Source: Erythrobacter litoralis HTCC2594 (lineage in GTDB: Bacteria > Pseudomonadota > Alphaproteobacteria > Sphingomonadales > Sphingomonadaceae). From it: DNA of 64,000 bases. Every line of letters begins with the position of its first letter. The stretch's first letter is position 1. Below, one piece after another: positions 1 through 9,442 of the stretch. Below the pieces are notes generated by a model that ran no database searches, was not told the DNA's origin, and worked only from the letters and a program-made list of their open reading frames with translations. The stretch lies in the NCBI RefSeq assembly GCF_000013005.1, contig NC_007722.1, positions 2,981,501-3,045,500 on the forward strand, read 5' to 3'. A program made the position numbers and the translations under genes.

Positions 1-2178
1 CGTATAGCTCTGCGCTTCAGTAAGCGAAGTTGTGACGCCCGCTGCACTGCTCGAAACAAGCGCTTCTGAACTTGAGCTTGTCTCGCGGAAAAAGCCTTCT
101 CTCGAGCTCGACCAGTTCTGGCTTTCGGAAATCTGGCTAAGCGCCCCCTCGATACGCGAACGATCTTCAGAGGCGATACCGATATCGCTGTCGGTCCAGC
201 TCTGATTGCGGCCACCACTTAGGCCAAGTGAACCACGTGTGCCTTTTCGTTCTACTCGTCCCTCGGCACCTGCGTTTCCATTCAGGAACCATGAGACTGT
301 GATGTCATCTGATGCCCGGCGCGACAGGCCGAACTGCTGCTGAAGTGTGTTGGACGCATTGTCGAGCTCGCTGAAGGTTCGGCCAATGCTGTCATTGGTT
401 GACGTTCCGCTGACTGTCTCGTTGGAACGGGACCGGGTGTAGGCATCACGCAACTCGCTGAAGCGTGTGACCGCTGAGCTTGTCGATTGCTGTGCGAGGT
501 TGGAGAAGGTTTCGCTTTGGCTGCGGCTTTCGCTCGCCATGGTCGACAGTCGGCTCGAGAAATCTTGTCCGAGAGTCGGGGTAAATGGATAGCTCGAATT
601 CGGGACTGCAGCGAACTCGGCATCGGGAAAGCTCGTCGTCTGAGTGCCCGTGTCGCTGATGCTGCGCGTCTGCGTGGCACCATAAGCGATATTGGGTGCG
701 AGGTTTCCTTGGGCGAACTGCCGCGAAAACACGTTCGAATTGTCGATGTTCGAATTGCCCAGAGAGACATTGCCGGTGCTCGCGTCGCGTGCCGCTTCCT
801 CTGCTGCGTTCTGGCTTGGGTTCAGATAGCTCGTCGCTTGCCCTGATATTGCCAGCGCACCGCGCGCCACGCCGCCAGCGAGGAAGGGTATCGAGGCGAC
901 GAGATAGCCAGCGAGGATCCCAATATCGCTGTTGACGTCGCTCATACCGGCAAAGGTTGCAAGACTAAGGCCTGAACTGCCACCGGCAGCTGCGACATCG
1001 CCAGCACCCTTCAACATCAGGATCATGTGCAGGATCACGAAAAGCGGCCCCCAGGCGGCCAGATAGAAGAAGCCGGTGACGTAGCCTCTCAGCGCAATCG
1101 GGCCTGTCTTGGGCATAAGGAAAAGCGGGAAGAGCACCGGGAACAGGGCGTAGAACACCACTGTCAGCACGACATTGAGGATCGGCACCCATTTCATCGC
1201 GTTGTGCGCAATCGAGGAATAGGTGCGCTCGGTCTGGATATCGGCGCGGGTCTGCGCGAAGACATCGACACTGCTCGTGCCGCTCGATCCGACAAAGCCG
1301 TGCATCGCCTGATTCATGGCGTTGATCGTCAGCACCTGTCGGAAGATATCGCTCGCGCTGCGAGAAATACCGGTGAGATATTGGTAAGCGACCGGCAGGT
1401 CTGCCATCAGCTTGGCTTTGGCGAGCGCTTCGGTCTGACGCGGATAGAGCTGGCGTCCTGCCACCAATGTCATTTCGTCGATCATGTTGTCCCATTGCCC
1501 GGACAGCGCGGTGTAGGCTTCGCGGCAGGTGACAATCGACGCCGTGACACTGTCGTCGGCTTGGCGGGTCAGGAATTGTTGCGCTCGTGCCGCGCTTCCC
1601 GGCGCAATGCTCGCCCAGATGTCGTCGCTCTCGGAAAGCTCTTTCATTGAGTAGCGTCCGAGCAATAGGTCATAGAACACGCATTGCTGGACGTGTTCGT
1701 CGAAGTTGGTGGCGAACTCAGGATCGGCGATGCGCAGCGATTTCGTGGCCTCGAACAGTCGCGCGCCGTAGATCATACCGTTCTTTGAATAATTGAGGTC
1801 GTCGGGCAGGCCGAAAACGAGTTCGGCTGAGCGGGTCAGATAATCTCCTGCCTGACTGGTGAAACTCGCCATGAGCGCAAGCCCGAGCGGAACATTGGCG
1901 ACCGTTGCCGGGGCAAGGCTGGGGTTGACGCGATCGGTGACCTGCACGTCCATCCGCGGCACCATCAGGCACATGTAGATGAGCGTCGCGCCGAGGAACC
2001 AGTTAAGCCAGGCGCGCCAGTCCTGGTTGAAAGCCACCACGATGACCGCCAGCGCCATACCCATCACCAGCGCGACCTGAATAAGGCTTTTATAGCCGCC
2101 AGCCCCAGTCCATGCGGCGACCGCATTGAGCACGTTGACGATATATTCGCCGCCGCCAATCGTGAAGATCTCGACCAT
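1..2178 (-). CDS. traG: TraG, F-type conjugation mating-pair protein (C-terminus beyond window)
   Basis: TraG is an inner-membrane protein of F-type type IV secretion that acts in pilus assembly and, through its periplasmic C-terminal part, in mating-pair stabilisation. The reading frame is open from an ATG at 2178 to the left edge, giving 726 codons; the F plasmid protein is about 940 residues, so the C-terminus is missing. The N-terminus (MVEIFTIGGGEYIVNV...) is typical of the family and is followed by hydrophobic segments around residues 35-55 and 60-75. The part nearest the left edge is Ser/Gln/Thr-rich, as in the periplasmic domain. It starts 13 bp after traH and is the last tra gene visible. 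Identity is firm from sequence and gene order; total length is unknown. Confidence 0.9.
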   Translation of the reverse strand, partial: MVEIFTIGGGEYIVNVLNAVAAWTGAGGYKSLIQVALVMGMALAVIVVAFNQDWRAWLNWFLGATLIYMCLMVPRMDVQVTDRVNPSLAPATVANVPLGLALMASFTSQAGDYLTRSAELVFGLPDDLNYSKNGMIYGARLFEATKSLRIADPEFATNFDEHVQQCVFYDLLLGRYSMKELSESDDIWASIAPGSAARAQQFLTRQADDSVTASIVTCREAYTALSGQWDNMIDEMTLVAGRQLYPRQTEALAKAKLMADLPVAYQYLTGISRSASDIFRQVLTINAMNQAMHGFVGSSGTSSVDVFAQTRADIQTERTYSSIAHNAMKWVPILNVVLTVVFYALFPVLFPLFLMPKTGPIALRGYVTGFFYLAAWGPLFVILHMILMLKGAGDVAAAGGSSGLSLATFAGMSDVNSDIGILAGYLVASIPFLAGGVARGALAISGQATSYLNPSQNAAEEAARDASTGNVSLGNSNIDNSNVFSRQFAQGNLAPNIAYGATQTRSISDTGTQTTSFPDAEFAAVPNSSYPFTPTLGQDFSSRLSTMASESRSQSETFSNLAQQSTSSAVTRFSELRDAYTRSRSNETVSGTSTNDSIGRTFSELDNASNTLQQQFGLSRRASDDITVSWFLNGNAGAEGRVERKGTRGSLGLSGGRNQSWTDSDIGIASEDRSRIEGALSQISESQNWSSSREGFFRETSSSSEALVSSSAAGVTTSLTEAQSYT

Positions 2179-2190
2179 CCCGACTGCTCC

Positions 2191-3627
2191 TTATGGAATG
2201 ATCGAGCGGGACTGCATCCCGCGTGACCAGTCGAGGGCTGCCGCCATCGACGGCGACATCGATGCTGCAAGCATGTTTTCGATCATCGCGGTCTTCTCGA
2301 TGATCTGCATGATCGCGGAGACCCGCGCTTGGCCGGTTGCCTGTCGCTGTGAGAGGCTTGAACGTACTTCGGCGACCTGAGCGCGCCAGATAGCGAGCTT
2401 GGCTTCATCGGCCGCGATGAAGCTTGCCATCGACCGGCCAGCCTCGGCCGTTATCCTTTCGAGTATGGCATAGAGGAGATCAATGCTGGCGATCTCGGCC
2501 AGGGTGTCGCGATCGTCAGTCGGCATGCCGCGGCCATAGGCCGCCTGCACCGTCAGGATCTTGTAGAGCGGCACCGAGGCGACCTGGAGCAGTTCCTTTT
2601 CTTCGTCTCCAATGGCGGTGTCGCTGCGGATCGCCTCGACCATGCTGCCAATGAGCCTTGCGACACGTGGCCGGATGGCTTTTGTGTTCGTCAGGCTCAT
2701 CTGCTGAAAGGTTGGGTTGAGGCATTGATCGGGCTCATCGCACTGGAACACCCGAACCGACTGGTCCTGCGTCCCATCGAGCAGCGCGGTCACCAGTGTC
2801 GAGGAGGCGTCGCCAGCAAAGGGTACGAACTTGCCCGGCTCATCGTCGCTCGGCGGCACATAAATCACCGTGCCGATAAGCGTCATCGCATACTCGGCAA
2901 GGTCGCGGTCGAATGTGCCGCCCGGGTTGAAGAAGGCGCTCTGCTTGAGAACGTGCCAGGTGTAATTGCGCGGCACACCCGGATTGACGTCGGCATAGTC
3001 GGCGCCTGCGCTTTCATTGGTCGAAGCGCGCTGCCCGCGTGTCCCGCAGCCGTGCTTGGCAGCGGCGTAGTCGGTGAAGATACCTTCGGAATTGCCGATG
3101 GCTTCGCAGATCGCCTTGTCGGCGAGGTCACCCTTTGGCCAGATACCGCCGACCAGCCCTTGCGCCATCTCGCAGGAGTTGATCGAGAGATTGTTCATCA
3201 GCTGAGCCTTTTGGCTGAACTCCTGCATGATCTTGTTGCACTCGGGGCAGACCGTATCGATCGCCAGGCTGAAGGCGAAGCCGACCGCGTTGTTGGCGAC
3301 CGCCTTCAAGAGCGCGACCATCTCGCTTGCATTGATGAACGAAAAGGATCCGGCGAAGATGTCGATCCCGCCGCAGCCTGCCCGTGCCCTTGGGAGTTGC
3401 AGATTGGCGATGTTGGTCGTCTTTTGCGGAAAGCGCGTCCAGACATTGCCGAGGCTGTAATAGCCCGCCGACTGGCCTTCGAAGGCGGTCGGGCCGGTGA
3501 CATTGGCCGCTGCGCCCATGTCATCCATGAAGCGGTCCATGCTGTCTCCGACATTAGCTGCAACCGGTGATACGACCATGCTGGCTGCGGCTATGGTAAG
3601 CGCTGCATTGCGAATTCTAGTAATCAT
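2191..3627 (-). CDS. traH: TraH, F-type conjugal pilus assembly protein
   Basis: This 478-residue protein is close to the usual TraH length (about 450-470). It is a periplasmic or outer-membrane-associated factor needed for F pilus assembly. A signal peptide is visible (residues 1-24, ending ...VVSPVAA). The conserved N-terminal region DSMDRFMDDMGAAANVTGP, a CGGIDIFAGSFSFIN block and a C-x2-C motif (DTVCPECNKIMQEF) follow, as expected for TraH. The C-terminal half is helical. The gene overlaps the end of traF by 11 bp (3617-3627), showing translational coupling inside the tra operon. Confidence 0.95.
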   Translation of the reverse strand: MITRIRNAALTIAAASMVVSPVAANVGDSMDRFMDDMGAAANVTGPTAFEGQSAGYYSLGNVWTRFPQKTTNIANLQLPRARAGCGGIDIFAGSFSFINASEMVALLKAVANNAVGFAFSLAIDTVCPECNKIMQEFSQKAQLMNNLSINSCEMAQGLVGGIWPKGDLADKAICEAIGNSEGIFTDYAAAKHGCGTRGQRASTNESAGADYADVNPGVPRNYTWHVLKQSAFFNPGGTFDRDLAEYAMTLIGTVIYVPPSDDEPGKFVPFAGDASSTLVTALLDGTQDQSVRVFQCDEPDQCLNPTFQQMSLTNTKAIRPRVARLIGSMVEAIRSDTAIGDEEKELLQVASVPLYKILTVQAAYGRGMPTDDRDTLAEIASIDLLYAILERITAEAGRSMASFIAADEAKLAIWRAQVAEVRSSLSQRQATGQARVSAIMQIIEKTAMIENMLAASMSPSMAAALDWSRGMQSRSIIP

Positions 3628-4432
3628 GTCCGGCTTCTTTCACGGTGAGGAGGTAGATGCGGTCCTGGAGCTCGTCGGCCGAGAGCACGCCGTATCCGAT
3701 CGGGATCGGGCGCTTGGCGAGGCTGTCCCAAAGCACCAGCGCAGGCGTAATCCCGGGCTCGAGCCCCATGCGCGGGCGCTGGCCGCTTTCGACCTTGTAG
3801 TCAGGGAAGTGCCGCGAGGGTCCGCCGTCGGTCGAGATCGCCCGCACCGTAATCTGCCAACGGTCCGCCACTGATCTGACGATCGGGCTCATGACCTCGC
3901 AGGCCCCGCAGGTCTGGGCAAAGAAATAGAACAGGCCGTAGCGCTCAGACAGCCGCGCCATCACCGCGTCGCGGTCGGCAGCGCGCGCATCCTGCCATTG
4001 CTTCTTGGCAAGCGCGCCGACCGGGCGCTCAAGCGTGTAGTCGAGTTCGGGATCCTGCCAGATGGCGCGCTGCCAGACATCGGAGAACAGCGAAGCCCGG
4101 TCGAGCTGTGCGCGCTGAAAACGGATGTAGGCGGTGACGTTCTCCGGTGTCGGATAGAGGATCGCGCGGGCTTTGAGCTCGCGCAATTCTTCGGTGATCG
4201 CGTCGAGCTGCTGCGTAGCTGCAACCTCTTTTGCAGGCTGCTCCTTTTCGGGTTCGGCTACCGGGACCGGCTTGACGCAATAGAACCAGTAACCGAGCCG
4301 GCGCTGCTCGCAATAGAGGCTGTCAGCTCTCGTGGTCGCCTCTGCCGTCCGGCTTTGCTGCGCGGTTGCCGGGGCGGGTATTACAGTGGCGAGCCACAAG
4401 GTCAGGGCGACGATCAATTGGCGGCGCATCAT
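3617..4432 (-). CDS. traF: TraF, thioredoxin-fold conjugal pilus assembly protein
   Basis: TraF is a periplasmic thioredoxin-fold protein of the F-type transfer apparatus. The 271 residues start with a signal peptide (to about residue 24, ...PAPATA). A helical stretch (about 70-130) precedes the thioredoxin domain, which carries a C-G-A-C dithiol motif (FFAQTCGACEVM). That motif suggests redox activity towards the many cysteine-rich tra products here, TraN above all; the activity is inferred. The start ATG overlaps the traN stop (4429-4432), and its end overlaps traH. Distinguish it from the S26 signal peptidase at 8538-9059, which is also called TraF in RP4 nomenclature. Confidence 0.92.
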   Translation of the reverse strand: MMRRQLIVALTLWLATVIPAPATAQQSRTAEATTRADSLYCEQRRLGYWFYCVKPVPVAEPEKEQPAKEVAATQQLDAITEELRELKARAILYPTPENVTAYIRFQRAQLDRASLFSDVWQRAIWQDPELDYTLERPVGALAKKQWQDARAADRDAVMARLSERYGLFYFFAQTCGACEVMSPIVRSVADRWQITVRAISTDGGPSRHFPDYKVESGQRPRMGLEPGITPALVLWDSLAKRPIPIGYGVLSADELQDRIYLLTVKEAGHDY

Positions 4433-6153
4433 TGGCCACTCCGTGCGTAATAGTCTTCGATCTTCTGCTGGATAAGGACGCTGGTCTCGAGCTCATCGGG
4501 AAGCCGCGCCGCCTCGGTAAATTCCGCATAGACTTCGCTGAAATCCATTTGGCTGAGATCAAGCTGCGCGAATTCGTCGAGGGTGAAGCCCTCGCATTGC
4601 TCTTCCCTGGGTTTGTCCCAGGGCTTGGGAAGCTGTTTGCGGCCTTGTTCCTGGAGGATGCGAGACAGCTTGCTCTCAAAGCAGCAATAGGCCTTTTTCT
4701 TGGTCAGGCAGACGCCGAGGAACTTCTTCGAGCAATAGGTCCCGGCATAAGCGCACAGGCCTTGCGCATCGCGTTCGTGGAGCAGAACTTCCTCGCGATC
4801 GCAGCCAAGCGCCACCAGCAGGCTGATGCCAGGGATCAGCGGAAAGCCTTTGCCTTTGCAGCAATTGAGAACGCCAAAGACCTTGGACGAGCAGGTGTTC
4901 CGGGTCCCACGAAACAGCGTCAACGTGTCCGGATCAAATGCCCCACGGGCCTCATCCATCGCGTGGAGCGCTGTGACTGCATCCTTGAACTCGTCATTGG
5001 CATTGCGCTCGATCGTTTCGCAGGATCCGTCGATGCAATAGACATCGCCGTCGCAGACATATTGGGTTGTACCGGTATCACCTGCCGGAAGCGGACATTC
5101 GTAGATCCGTTCCCAGGTCTCGCATGGAGTGCCATCGGTGAGGCATTCTTCGCGCAGGAACCGGCAAGTCCCCTGATCCTCGATCTCTGCGCAATCGCTC
5201 GCCGCGCTTCGCGTCACGCAGCTGTAGCTGCGCTGCCATTCCCAGCAGGAGCGCGAAACCGATACGCCGTCGATAATCCGGGTCTGCGGAAAGCTGTCAG
5301 TACAGATCTCGGTTTCGAGCGCGCAGTCAGCATTGTTGCCAAGCCCGGTGCACTGGCTCTCGTCCAGGGCCGTATCCACCTCGGTGTCGGTGGTCACGGC
5401 ATAAGGAGTGAAGCGGTTATCCGGTGCATCGCAGCTGATCTCGGCAATCGGATCGCCGGGTTCCGTGCAATAGTGGGTGAACTGGTTGTCACGCCATTGG
5501 AGGCATGGCCCGGGCCTGTACCCGGTAATCCGGCAGGAATTGCCGTCGAACGCAGAACACCATGGGTGCCCGAAACTGCCTCCGGTGTCGTTGCACAGAT
5601 AGTGCCATTGCTGGCGCTGGCTCACGTTTGCGATGAGTGGAACCGTGCACTGGCCTGCCGACTGCTCGATCCTTGTGCCCGAATTGCAGGTGGCTGTGTA
5701 AGTCCCTGCGCTCGCCGATCCTGGCGGCAGCGGGACGCAGGCGCCCTGGCTGCCGGTGACCGACATGCCGCTCGTGTAATCGAGCGGGGTCTCGTTGATC
5801 GCAAGGCTTCGCGCGATAACATCCTCGATCTCTTCGCTGTCGAAGCGAGCACGATTGGCAATGCTGTCGCGCATGGCGCGGTAACCTTGATGTGTGGTCG
5901 CAGCAGCGGCCGCGCTGCTTTCGATCCGGTCGGGATTGTCGGCAAGCCGTTCGAGGTCTCGCACCGCGTTTGGCTCGTAGTTGGGAAGATCGGCCGCTTC
6001 TGGCGGGGTTTGCGCGGCTCGCTGCGCATCACCGCGCAGGCTCTGCCCGAAGCTTTTCCCGTCTTCCTTCGCGTCTTGCTGCTGTGCTGCCACGGGCGCA
6101 GCAACCAGGCAGGCGGCGAGTGCCGCTGCTTTGAGTAACAAGCGGTGCATCAT
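4429..6153 (-). CDS. traN: TraN, cysteine-rich outer-membrane mating-pair stabilisation protein
   Basis: TraN is the outer-membrane adhesin of F-type systems that stabilises contact with the recipient surface. The 574-residue product has a signal peptide (residues 1-24, ...VAAPVAA) and is very rich in cysteines spread over residues about 150-500, many in C-x(n)-C pairs, as in known TraN proteins. Length fits the family (about 550-600 in F). The gene overlaps trbC by 4 bp (6150-6153) and traF by 4 bp. TraN tip domains differ between plasmids and set recipient choice, so recipient preference cannot be read from this sequence. Confidence 0.93.
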   Translation of the reverse strand: MMHRLLLKAAALAACLVAAPVAAQQQDAKEDGKSFGQSLRGDAQRAAQTPPEAADLPNYEPNAVRDLERLADNPDRIESSAAAAATTHQGYRAMRDSIANRARFDSEEIEDVIARSLAINETPLDYTSGMSVTGSQGACVPLPPGSASAGTYTATCNSGTRIEQSAGQCTVPLIANVSQRQQWHYLCNDTGGSFGHPWCSAFDGNSCRITGYRPGPCLQWRDNQFTHYCTEPGDPIAEISCDAPDNRFTPYAVTTDTEVDTALDESQCTGLGNNADCALETEICTDSFPQTRIIDGVSVSRSCWEWQRSYSCVTRSAASDCAEIEDQGTCRFLREECLTDGTPCETWERIYECPLPAGDTGTTQYVCDGDVYCIDGSCETIERNANDEFKDAVTALHAMDEARGAFDPDTLTLFRGTRNTCSSKVFGVLNCCKGKGFPLIPGISLLVALGCDREEVLLHERDAQGLCAYAGTYCSKKFLGVCLTKKKAYCCFESKLSRILQEQGRKQLPKPWDKPREEQCEGFTLDEFAQLDLSQMDFSEVYAEFTEAARLPDELETSVLIQQKIEDYYARSGQ

Positions 6154-6899
6154 CGCTGGTCTCCTTGAAGGCGGTTCCTGTGAAGGCGGGCGAGCTCCGC
6201 GCCTGGGCCACGGCCCAAAGCGAAGGTTTCAAGCACTTCTCCCACGCTGATATTGCCCGCGATCCGGTCATGCGGGGGCACGTTGCTGATACAGTCGAAC
6301 CCGTCGCACGGGACGAAATCAGTGCTGAGCATGACAAAGCTCGGCGCAGCTTCGATTTCGAAAGCCCGGAACAGCCGGGGATCGATGCCGAGCGATCCGG
6401 CTTCGGTGCTATCGCTCCAGATCGCAGAGAGGCGTTTCTTGAACCCCTCGCTGTTTCCTTGGGGGAAACCGCGCAGCACGGTGACGCCGCCGGCCCGCGT
6501 CATGTCATGGACAAGCGCTTTCAATGCCGCTGGCGGCATCGACAGGCTGGCAAAGGCGATGAAGCGAGGGCTTGACCCTAGCGATGCCTTTTCGGCAGCG
6601 ACCTGACTCGCAATCATCGTATCGAAGTCGAGGACGGCGTCAGTTTCGGGCACCGTGATGCTCTCCGCATAGGCGGTTCGGTTCGCCAGCGCCTCGACTT
6701 GTAGGGTCTGCGCGTCCTCGGTCAGCGCTTCGGCACGCTGGCGCACATTGGTCGCAAGCGCTTGCGCCTCTTCGGAATGCTCGGCCGCGCGCTCCCGGAT
6801 TGCATTGAGGTCGATACCCTCGGGTATGCTCTGGGCGAGGGCCAGCCCGCCCAGCGACACGGCGAGGCCAACAGGCAAAAGGATCAGATATTTGTTCAT
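6150..6899 (-). CDS. trbC: TrbC, F-type conjugal transfer pilus assembly protein
   Basis: TrbC is a periplasmic protein needed for F pilus assembly; in F it works with TraW. I place the start at 6899 (MNKYLILLPVG...), which overlaps the traU stop by 4 bp and gives a signal peptide ending near ...GGLALAQ. A longer frame reaches 7100 but lies wholly inside traU and adds low-complexity sequence. The mature protein (249 aa precursor) has a coiled-coil-like region (about 30-75) and then the TrbC domain with FIAFASLSMPPAALKALVHD and a thioredoxin-like APSFVML segment. Confidence 0.9.
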   Translation of the reverse strand: MNKYLILLPVGLAVSLGGLALAQSIPEGIDLNAIRERAAEHSEEAQALATNVRQRAEALTEDAQTLQVEALANRTAYAESITVPETDAVLDFDTMIASQVAAEKASLGSSPRFIAFASLSMPPAALKALVHDMTRAGGVTVLRGFPQGNSEGFKKRLSAIWSDSTEAGSLGIDPRLFRAFEIEAAPSFVMLSTDFVPCDGFDCISNVPPHDRIAGNISVGEVLETFALGRGPGAELARLHRNRLQGDQR

Positions 6900-7909
6900 A
6901 GTGCGCAGCAATTCCTCTTGCGCCAGACGAGGTATCCCATGTCTTCGCCAATGGCGGGGATCATCTGTCCGGGTTCCTGAAGCGTGGTGGAGGTGCCGAT
7001 CGGCGGGCAGGCGTAGCGTCCGCTTGTCGCCGGATTGGGATTGGTGGCCTGGAAGCGGTATTGCTGCTTTCGCATCACCGGCATCAGGTATTTGCCGCAC
7101 AAGCCTTTAGACCCCATCGTGCCCCACGAGACGAGTTCACGGTGCAGCTTGTAAGCGAAGCGAGAAAGCACGAGCCGCGAGGCCTGGACATGCCCGATCG
7201 AGGCCGAAACATTGCCGTTCATCGGATACATCGAGCCCTGACAGCCTGCGCACCAGAACATCTCGTCGATTGGCAGCTTGGCGGTCGAAGCCGCGCAATC
7301 AGCAGCGCAGGCGGCGAGCGCTAACGGATTGGCAAAGAGCACCGCTTCAGGATTGATGATCGCAGTGAGCTCGCTGTCCTGCCACAGCGGATCGATCTCG
7401 GAGATGTAGAGGATATCGATTGATCCCGGCTCGAGGCACAGGAAATCGGCGACGATCTCCATCCAGTAGATCAGCGGATAGGCATACCAGTGGACGTGCC
7501 AGCTCGAATAATACTGGCTGGCACCGCCTACGGCGGACGGTCCTGAGATCGAACGGAACCCGATATCGAAGCCGGGATCGAGTTTTGTGCCGCCAAGGTT
7601 CACGAAGCACCACGGCTTCATGCTGACATCGGCAAGGCGGACCGGCTCCCAGAACCCCATCGCGATGCCGGGCCGGATCCCGCAAAGGCAGACCGGGAGA
7701 TCGGGATTGTCGGGATCAGGTCGATTGCTCGGCCAGATATCCAGCCCGCCGATGGAGATCGGGAAAAGGCATGACCAGCAGATGTCGGTGATCGGGTTGA
7801 CGAAACTGCCGGTGCATTTGCCCGGACCCGCATCGGCCGAAGCTGGCGAGGCAAAAGCGAGCGAAAGTGTCGCCGTCATGAGGATCAGGAAAGCGCGGAT
7901 GCTGCTCAT
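6896..7909 (-). CDS. traU: TraU, conjugal transfer protein
   Basis: TraU is a periplasmic, cysteine-rich protein required for DNA transfer in F-type systems and, partly, for pilus assembly. The 337 residues match the family length (about 330). A signal peptide is visible (residues 1-26, ...ASPASA), followed by the typical C-x(n)-C-W-S-C-L-F-P-I-S-I-G block (residues about 32-52) and further conserved cysteines, including AACAADCAAS and FWCAGCQGSMYPMNGN. It overlaps traW at the 5' end and trbC at the 3' end, each by 4 bp. Confidence 0.95.
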   Translation of the reverse strand: MSSIRAFLILMTATLSLAFASPASADAGPGKCTGSFVNPITDICWSCLFPISIGGLDIWPSNRPDPDNPDLPVCLCGIRPGIAMGFWEPVRLADVSMKPWCFVNLGGTKLDPGFDIGFRSISGPSAVGGASQYYSSWHVHWYAYPLIYWMEIVADFLCLEPGSIDILYISEIDPLWQDSELTAIINPEAVLFANPLALAACAADCAASTAKLPIDEMFWCAGCQGSMYPMNGNVSASIGHVQASRLVLSRFAYKLHRELVSWGTMGSKGLCGKYLMPVMRKQQYRFQATNPNPATSGRYACPPIGTSTTLQEPGQMIPAIGEDMGYLVWRKRNCCAL

Positions 7910-8541
7910 GGCCGTGCCTTTCGGGGCGGTAGCGCGATCTCGCTCACCTCGAGCAGGCGCCCGTCCTGCCGCACGCGGGCTGGAACGGACCGGATGCCAA
8001 ATTTCGCGGTCAGCTTGCCGCCCTGGTCAAAATAGAAGCGGCGCTGTCGGGCCTTCATCAGCTCGAGCGGCGCGCCCTTGACCAGGATCAGCTTGGCATT
8101 GGCGTCTTGTTTGAGTGCCCAGGCAAGCTGATCGGGATCATCGCCATCAAGAAACAGCAAGTCGGCACGCAGCTGCACGCTGTCGAGCGGATTGACCCTT
8201 GTGCCTGCCGCATGGATGAGTTCGCCTTTCGCGCCGCGGATATCGGCGGCGAGCGTGATCGTCGGATCGAAACTCCAGCGCCGCGCTTCGCTCGCCCGGA
8301 CAAGTCGGCTGACGGGATCAGGCCGGTTCACCCGCGCAATTGTGCGACGCTTCAGTTCGTTGTTGAGCCGCGCTGTCTCTCCCGATTGTTCCATCTGGGT
8401 GAGGCGGGAATGGATCTGTTCGAGCAGGTCGCGTTCGATCACGGGAAAAACCGTGCCGCGCTGGCCATAGTCGCGGGCCATTGCCTGGATGGGAAAAAGA
8501 AGAGCCGCCAGTGGGATCGAGAGGAAGAGTAGCTTTCTCAC
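7906..8541 (-). CDS. traW: TraW, conjugal pilus assembly protein
   Basis: TraW is a periplasmic protein that acts with TrbC in F pilus assembly. The 211-residue product has a clear signal peptide (MRKLLFLSIPLAALLFP...AMA) and the typical start of the mature protein, DYGQRGTVFPVIERDLLEQI. Conserved family positions include the R-x-W-x-F-D-P motif (about residues 90-96) and the QDANAKLILVKGAP block (about 155). It overlaps the upstream signal peptidase gene (8538-8541) and traU (7906-7909) by 4 bp on each side. Confidence 0.92.
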   Translation of the reverse strand: MRKLLFLSIPLAALLFPIQAMARDYGQRGTVFPVIERDLLEQIHSRLTQMEQSGETARLNNELKRRTIARVNRPDPVSRLVRASEARRWSFDPTITLAADIRGAKGELIHAAGTRVNPLDSVQLRADLLFLDGDDPDQLAWALKQDANAKLILVKGAPLELMKARQRRFYFDQGGKLTAKFGIRSVPARVRQDGRLLEVSEIALPPRKARP

Positions 8542-9059
8542 AGGATCGCCCTCCCACTGCCAAGGATCTGGCCGCGGCAGATGAACCCGATCTCGGCGTA
8601 GCGGCTGTCGAACCCGCGCGGATGGTCGGTCCCGGTGTAGAAGCAGTCTTGCGGGATCGGGCCTTCGGGGCCTTTGCCCAATGGGATGCCGAGGCGGGTT
8701 TCTTCGAGCCGCGCAGCAATCCTTTGACCGTTGATGAAGACCTCCTGGCCTCGGTGGCTCACGACATCGCCCGGCACTCCGAGAACCCGCTTGCCGAAGA
8801 GCTGCGCGCCTTCTCCGAAGTGCGCTTCGATGAGCTTGCTCTTCGGTGGCTCGAAAAAGATCAGGCTGCCGCGCTCGATTGGCGCATGCTTATCGAGCCA
8901 GAAGGCCCAGTTGGGCAGGCTCGGGCTCGCATTGATGAGGAAGGCGTGTTCCTTGGCGAAGGCATCGACGGCGCTCCATCCAAGGGGAAGCAGGACCAGC
9001 GCGGTAAGAACAAGCGGGCGTTTGAGTGTCTGGATGAGCGGTTGGATGAGGCCTGTCAT
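8538..9059 (-). CDS. S26-family signal peptidase of the conjugation system (TrhF/RP4 TraF type)
   Basis: This 173-residue protein is an S26 (Lep-like) serine protease with one N-terminal membrane segment (about residues 15-35). The catalytic Ser lies in INASPSLPNW and the general-base Lys in GKRVLGVPGD, both in the usual arrangement. In sphingomonad and IncH-like F-type systems such a peptidase sits among the tra genes and probably matures the pilin or another exported component; here the substrate is inferred. The F plasmid itself uses host LepB for pilin, so this gene marks the non-F branch. It overlaps trbI and traW by 4 bp each. Confidence 0.85.
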   Translation of the reverse strand: MTGLIQPLIQTLKRPLVLTALVLLPLGWSAVDAFAKEHAFLINASPSLPNWAFWLDKHAPIERGSLIFFEPPKSKLIEAHFGEGAQLFGKRVLGVPGDVVSHRGQEVFINGQRIAARLEETRLGIPLGKGPEGPIPQDCFYTGTDHPRGFDSRYAEIGFICRGQILGSGRAIL

Positions 9060-9442
9060 GGCGTTTCCTCCTGTTCGAGCTGGCGGATGATCCGCACGCG
9101 CAGTTCATCGGTCGCGTCCGGAACACCGCCCGCGAGCACCGCTTCTCCGACCAGCACAATGCGCCCATCGGTGCCCATCTCCCTGACGGCGCGTTCGGAA
9201 GCCTTGAGAAAGGCGAGCACGCGCGCTTGGCTCGCCTCGGGATCGCGTCCGTCGCGCGCTTCTGCGTCCACAAATGTCGAGATCGTCTCGGCAAGCCGGA
9301 CGGTGACGATTTTCTGACGGGGCTCGGACAGCTCGCGGCTGACCCAGGCCGCCCAGAGCAGTGCACCTGTGATGGCGAGCACGCCAGCAATCTTGAGCAG
9401 CAAGGCGCGATTGAAGGTCGGCAATTTTCTCGTATCAGTCAC
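9056..9442 (-). CDS. trbI: TrbI, F-type conjugal transfer inner-membrane protein
   Basis: The 128-residue product fits F-type TrbI, a small inner-membrane protein that affects pilus outgrowth and retraction. It has one transmembrane segment (residues about 14-33, LLLKIAGVLAITGALLWAAWV) facing a periplasmic domain with the family pattern VTVRLAETISTFVDAEAR and a central ERAVREMGTDGRIVLVGEA block. It overlaps its upstream neighbour (9435-9442) by 8 bp and the signal peptidase gene by 4 bp. F-type TrbI is unrelated to the TraB/VirB10-like TrbI of P-type systems. Confidence 0.85.
   Translation of the reverse strand: MTDTRKLPTFNRALLLKIAGVLAITGALLWAAWVSRELSEPRQKIVTVRLAETISTFVDAEARDGRDPEASQARVLAFLKASERAVREMGTDGRIVLVGEAVLAGGVPDATDELRVRIIRQLEQEETP

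Noticed and set aside
4366..6138. A 590-codon plus-strand open frame opposite traN
   Set aside because: It lies wholly within traN, has no ribosome site or family features, and would run against the tra operon.
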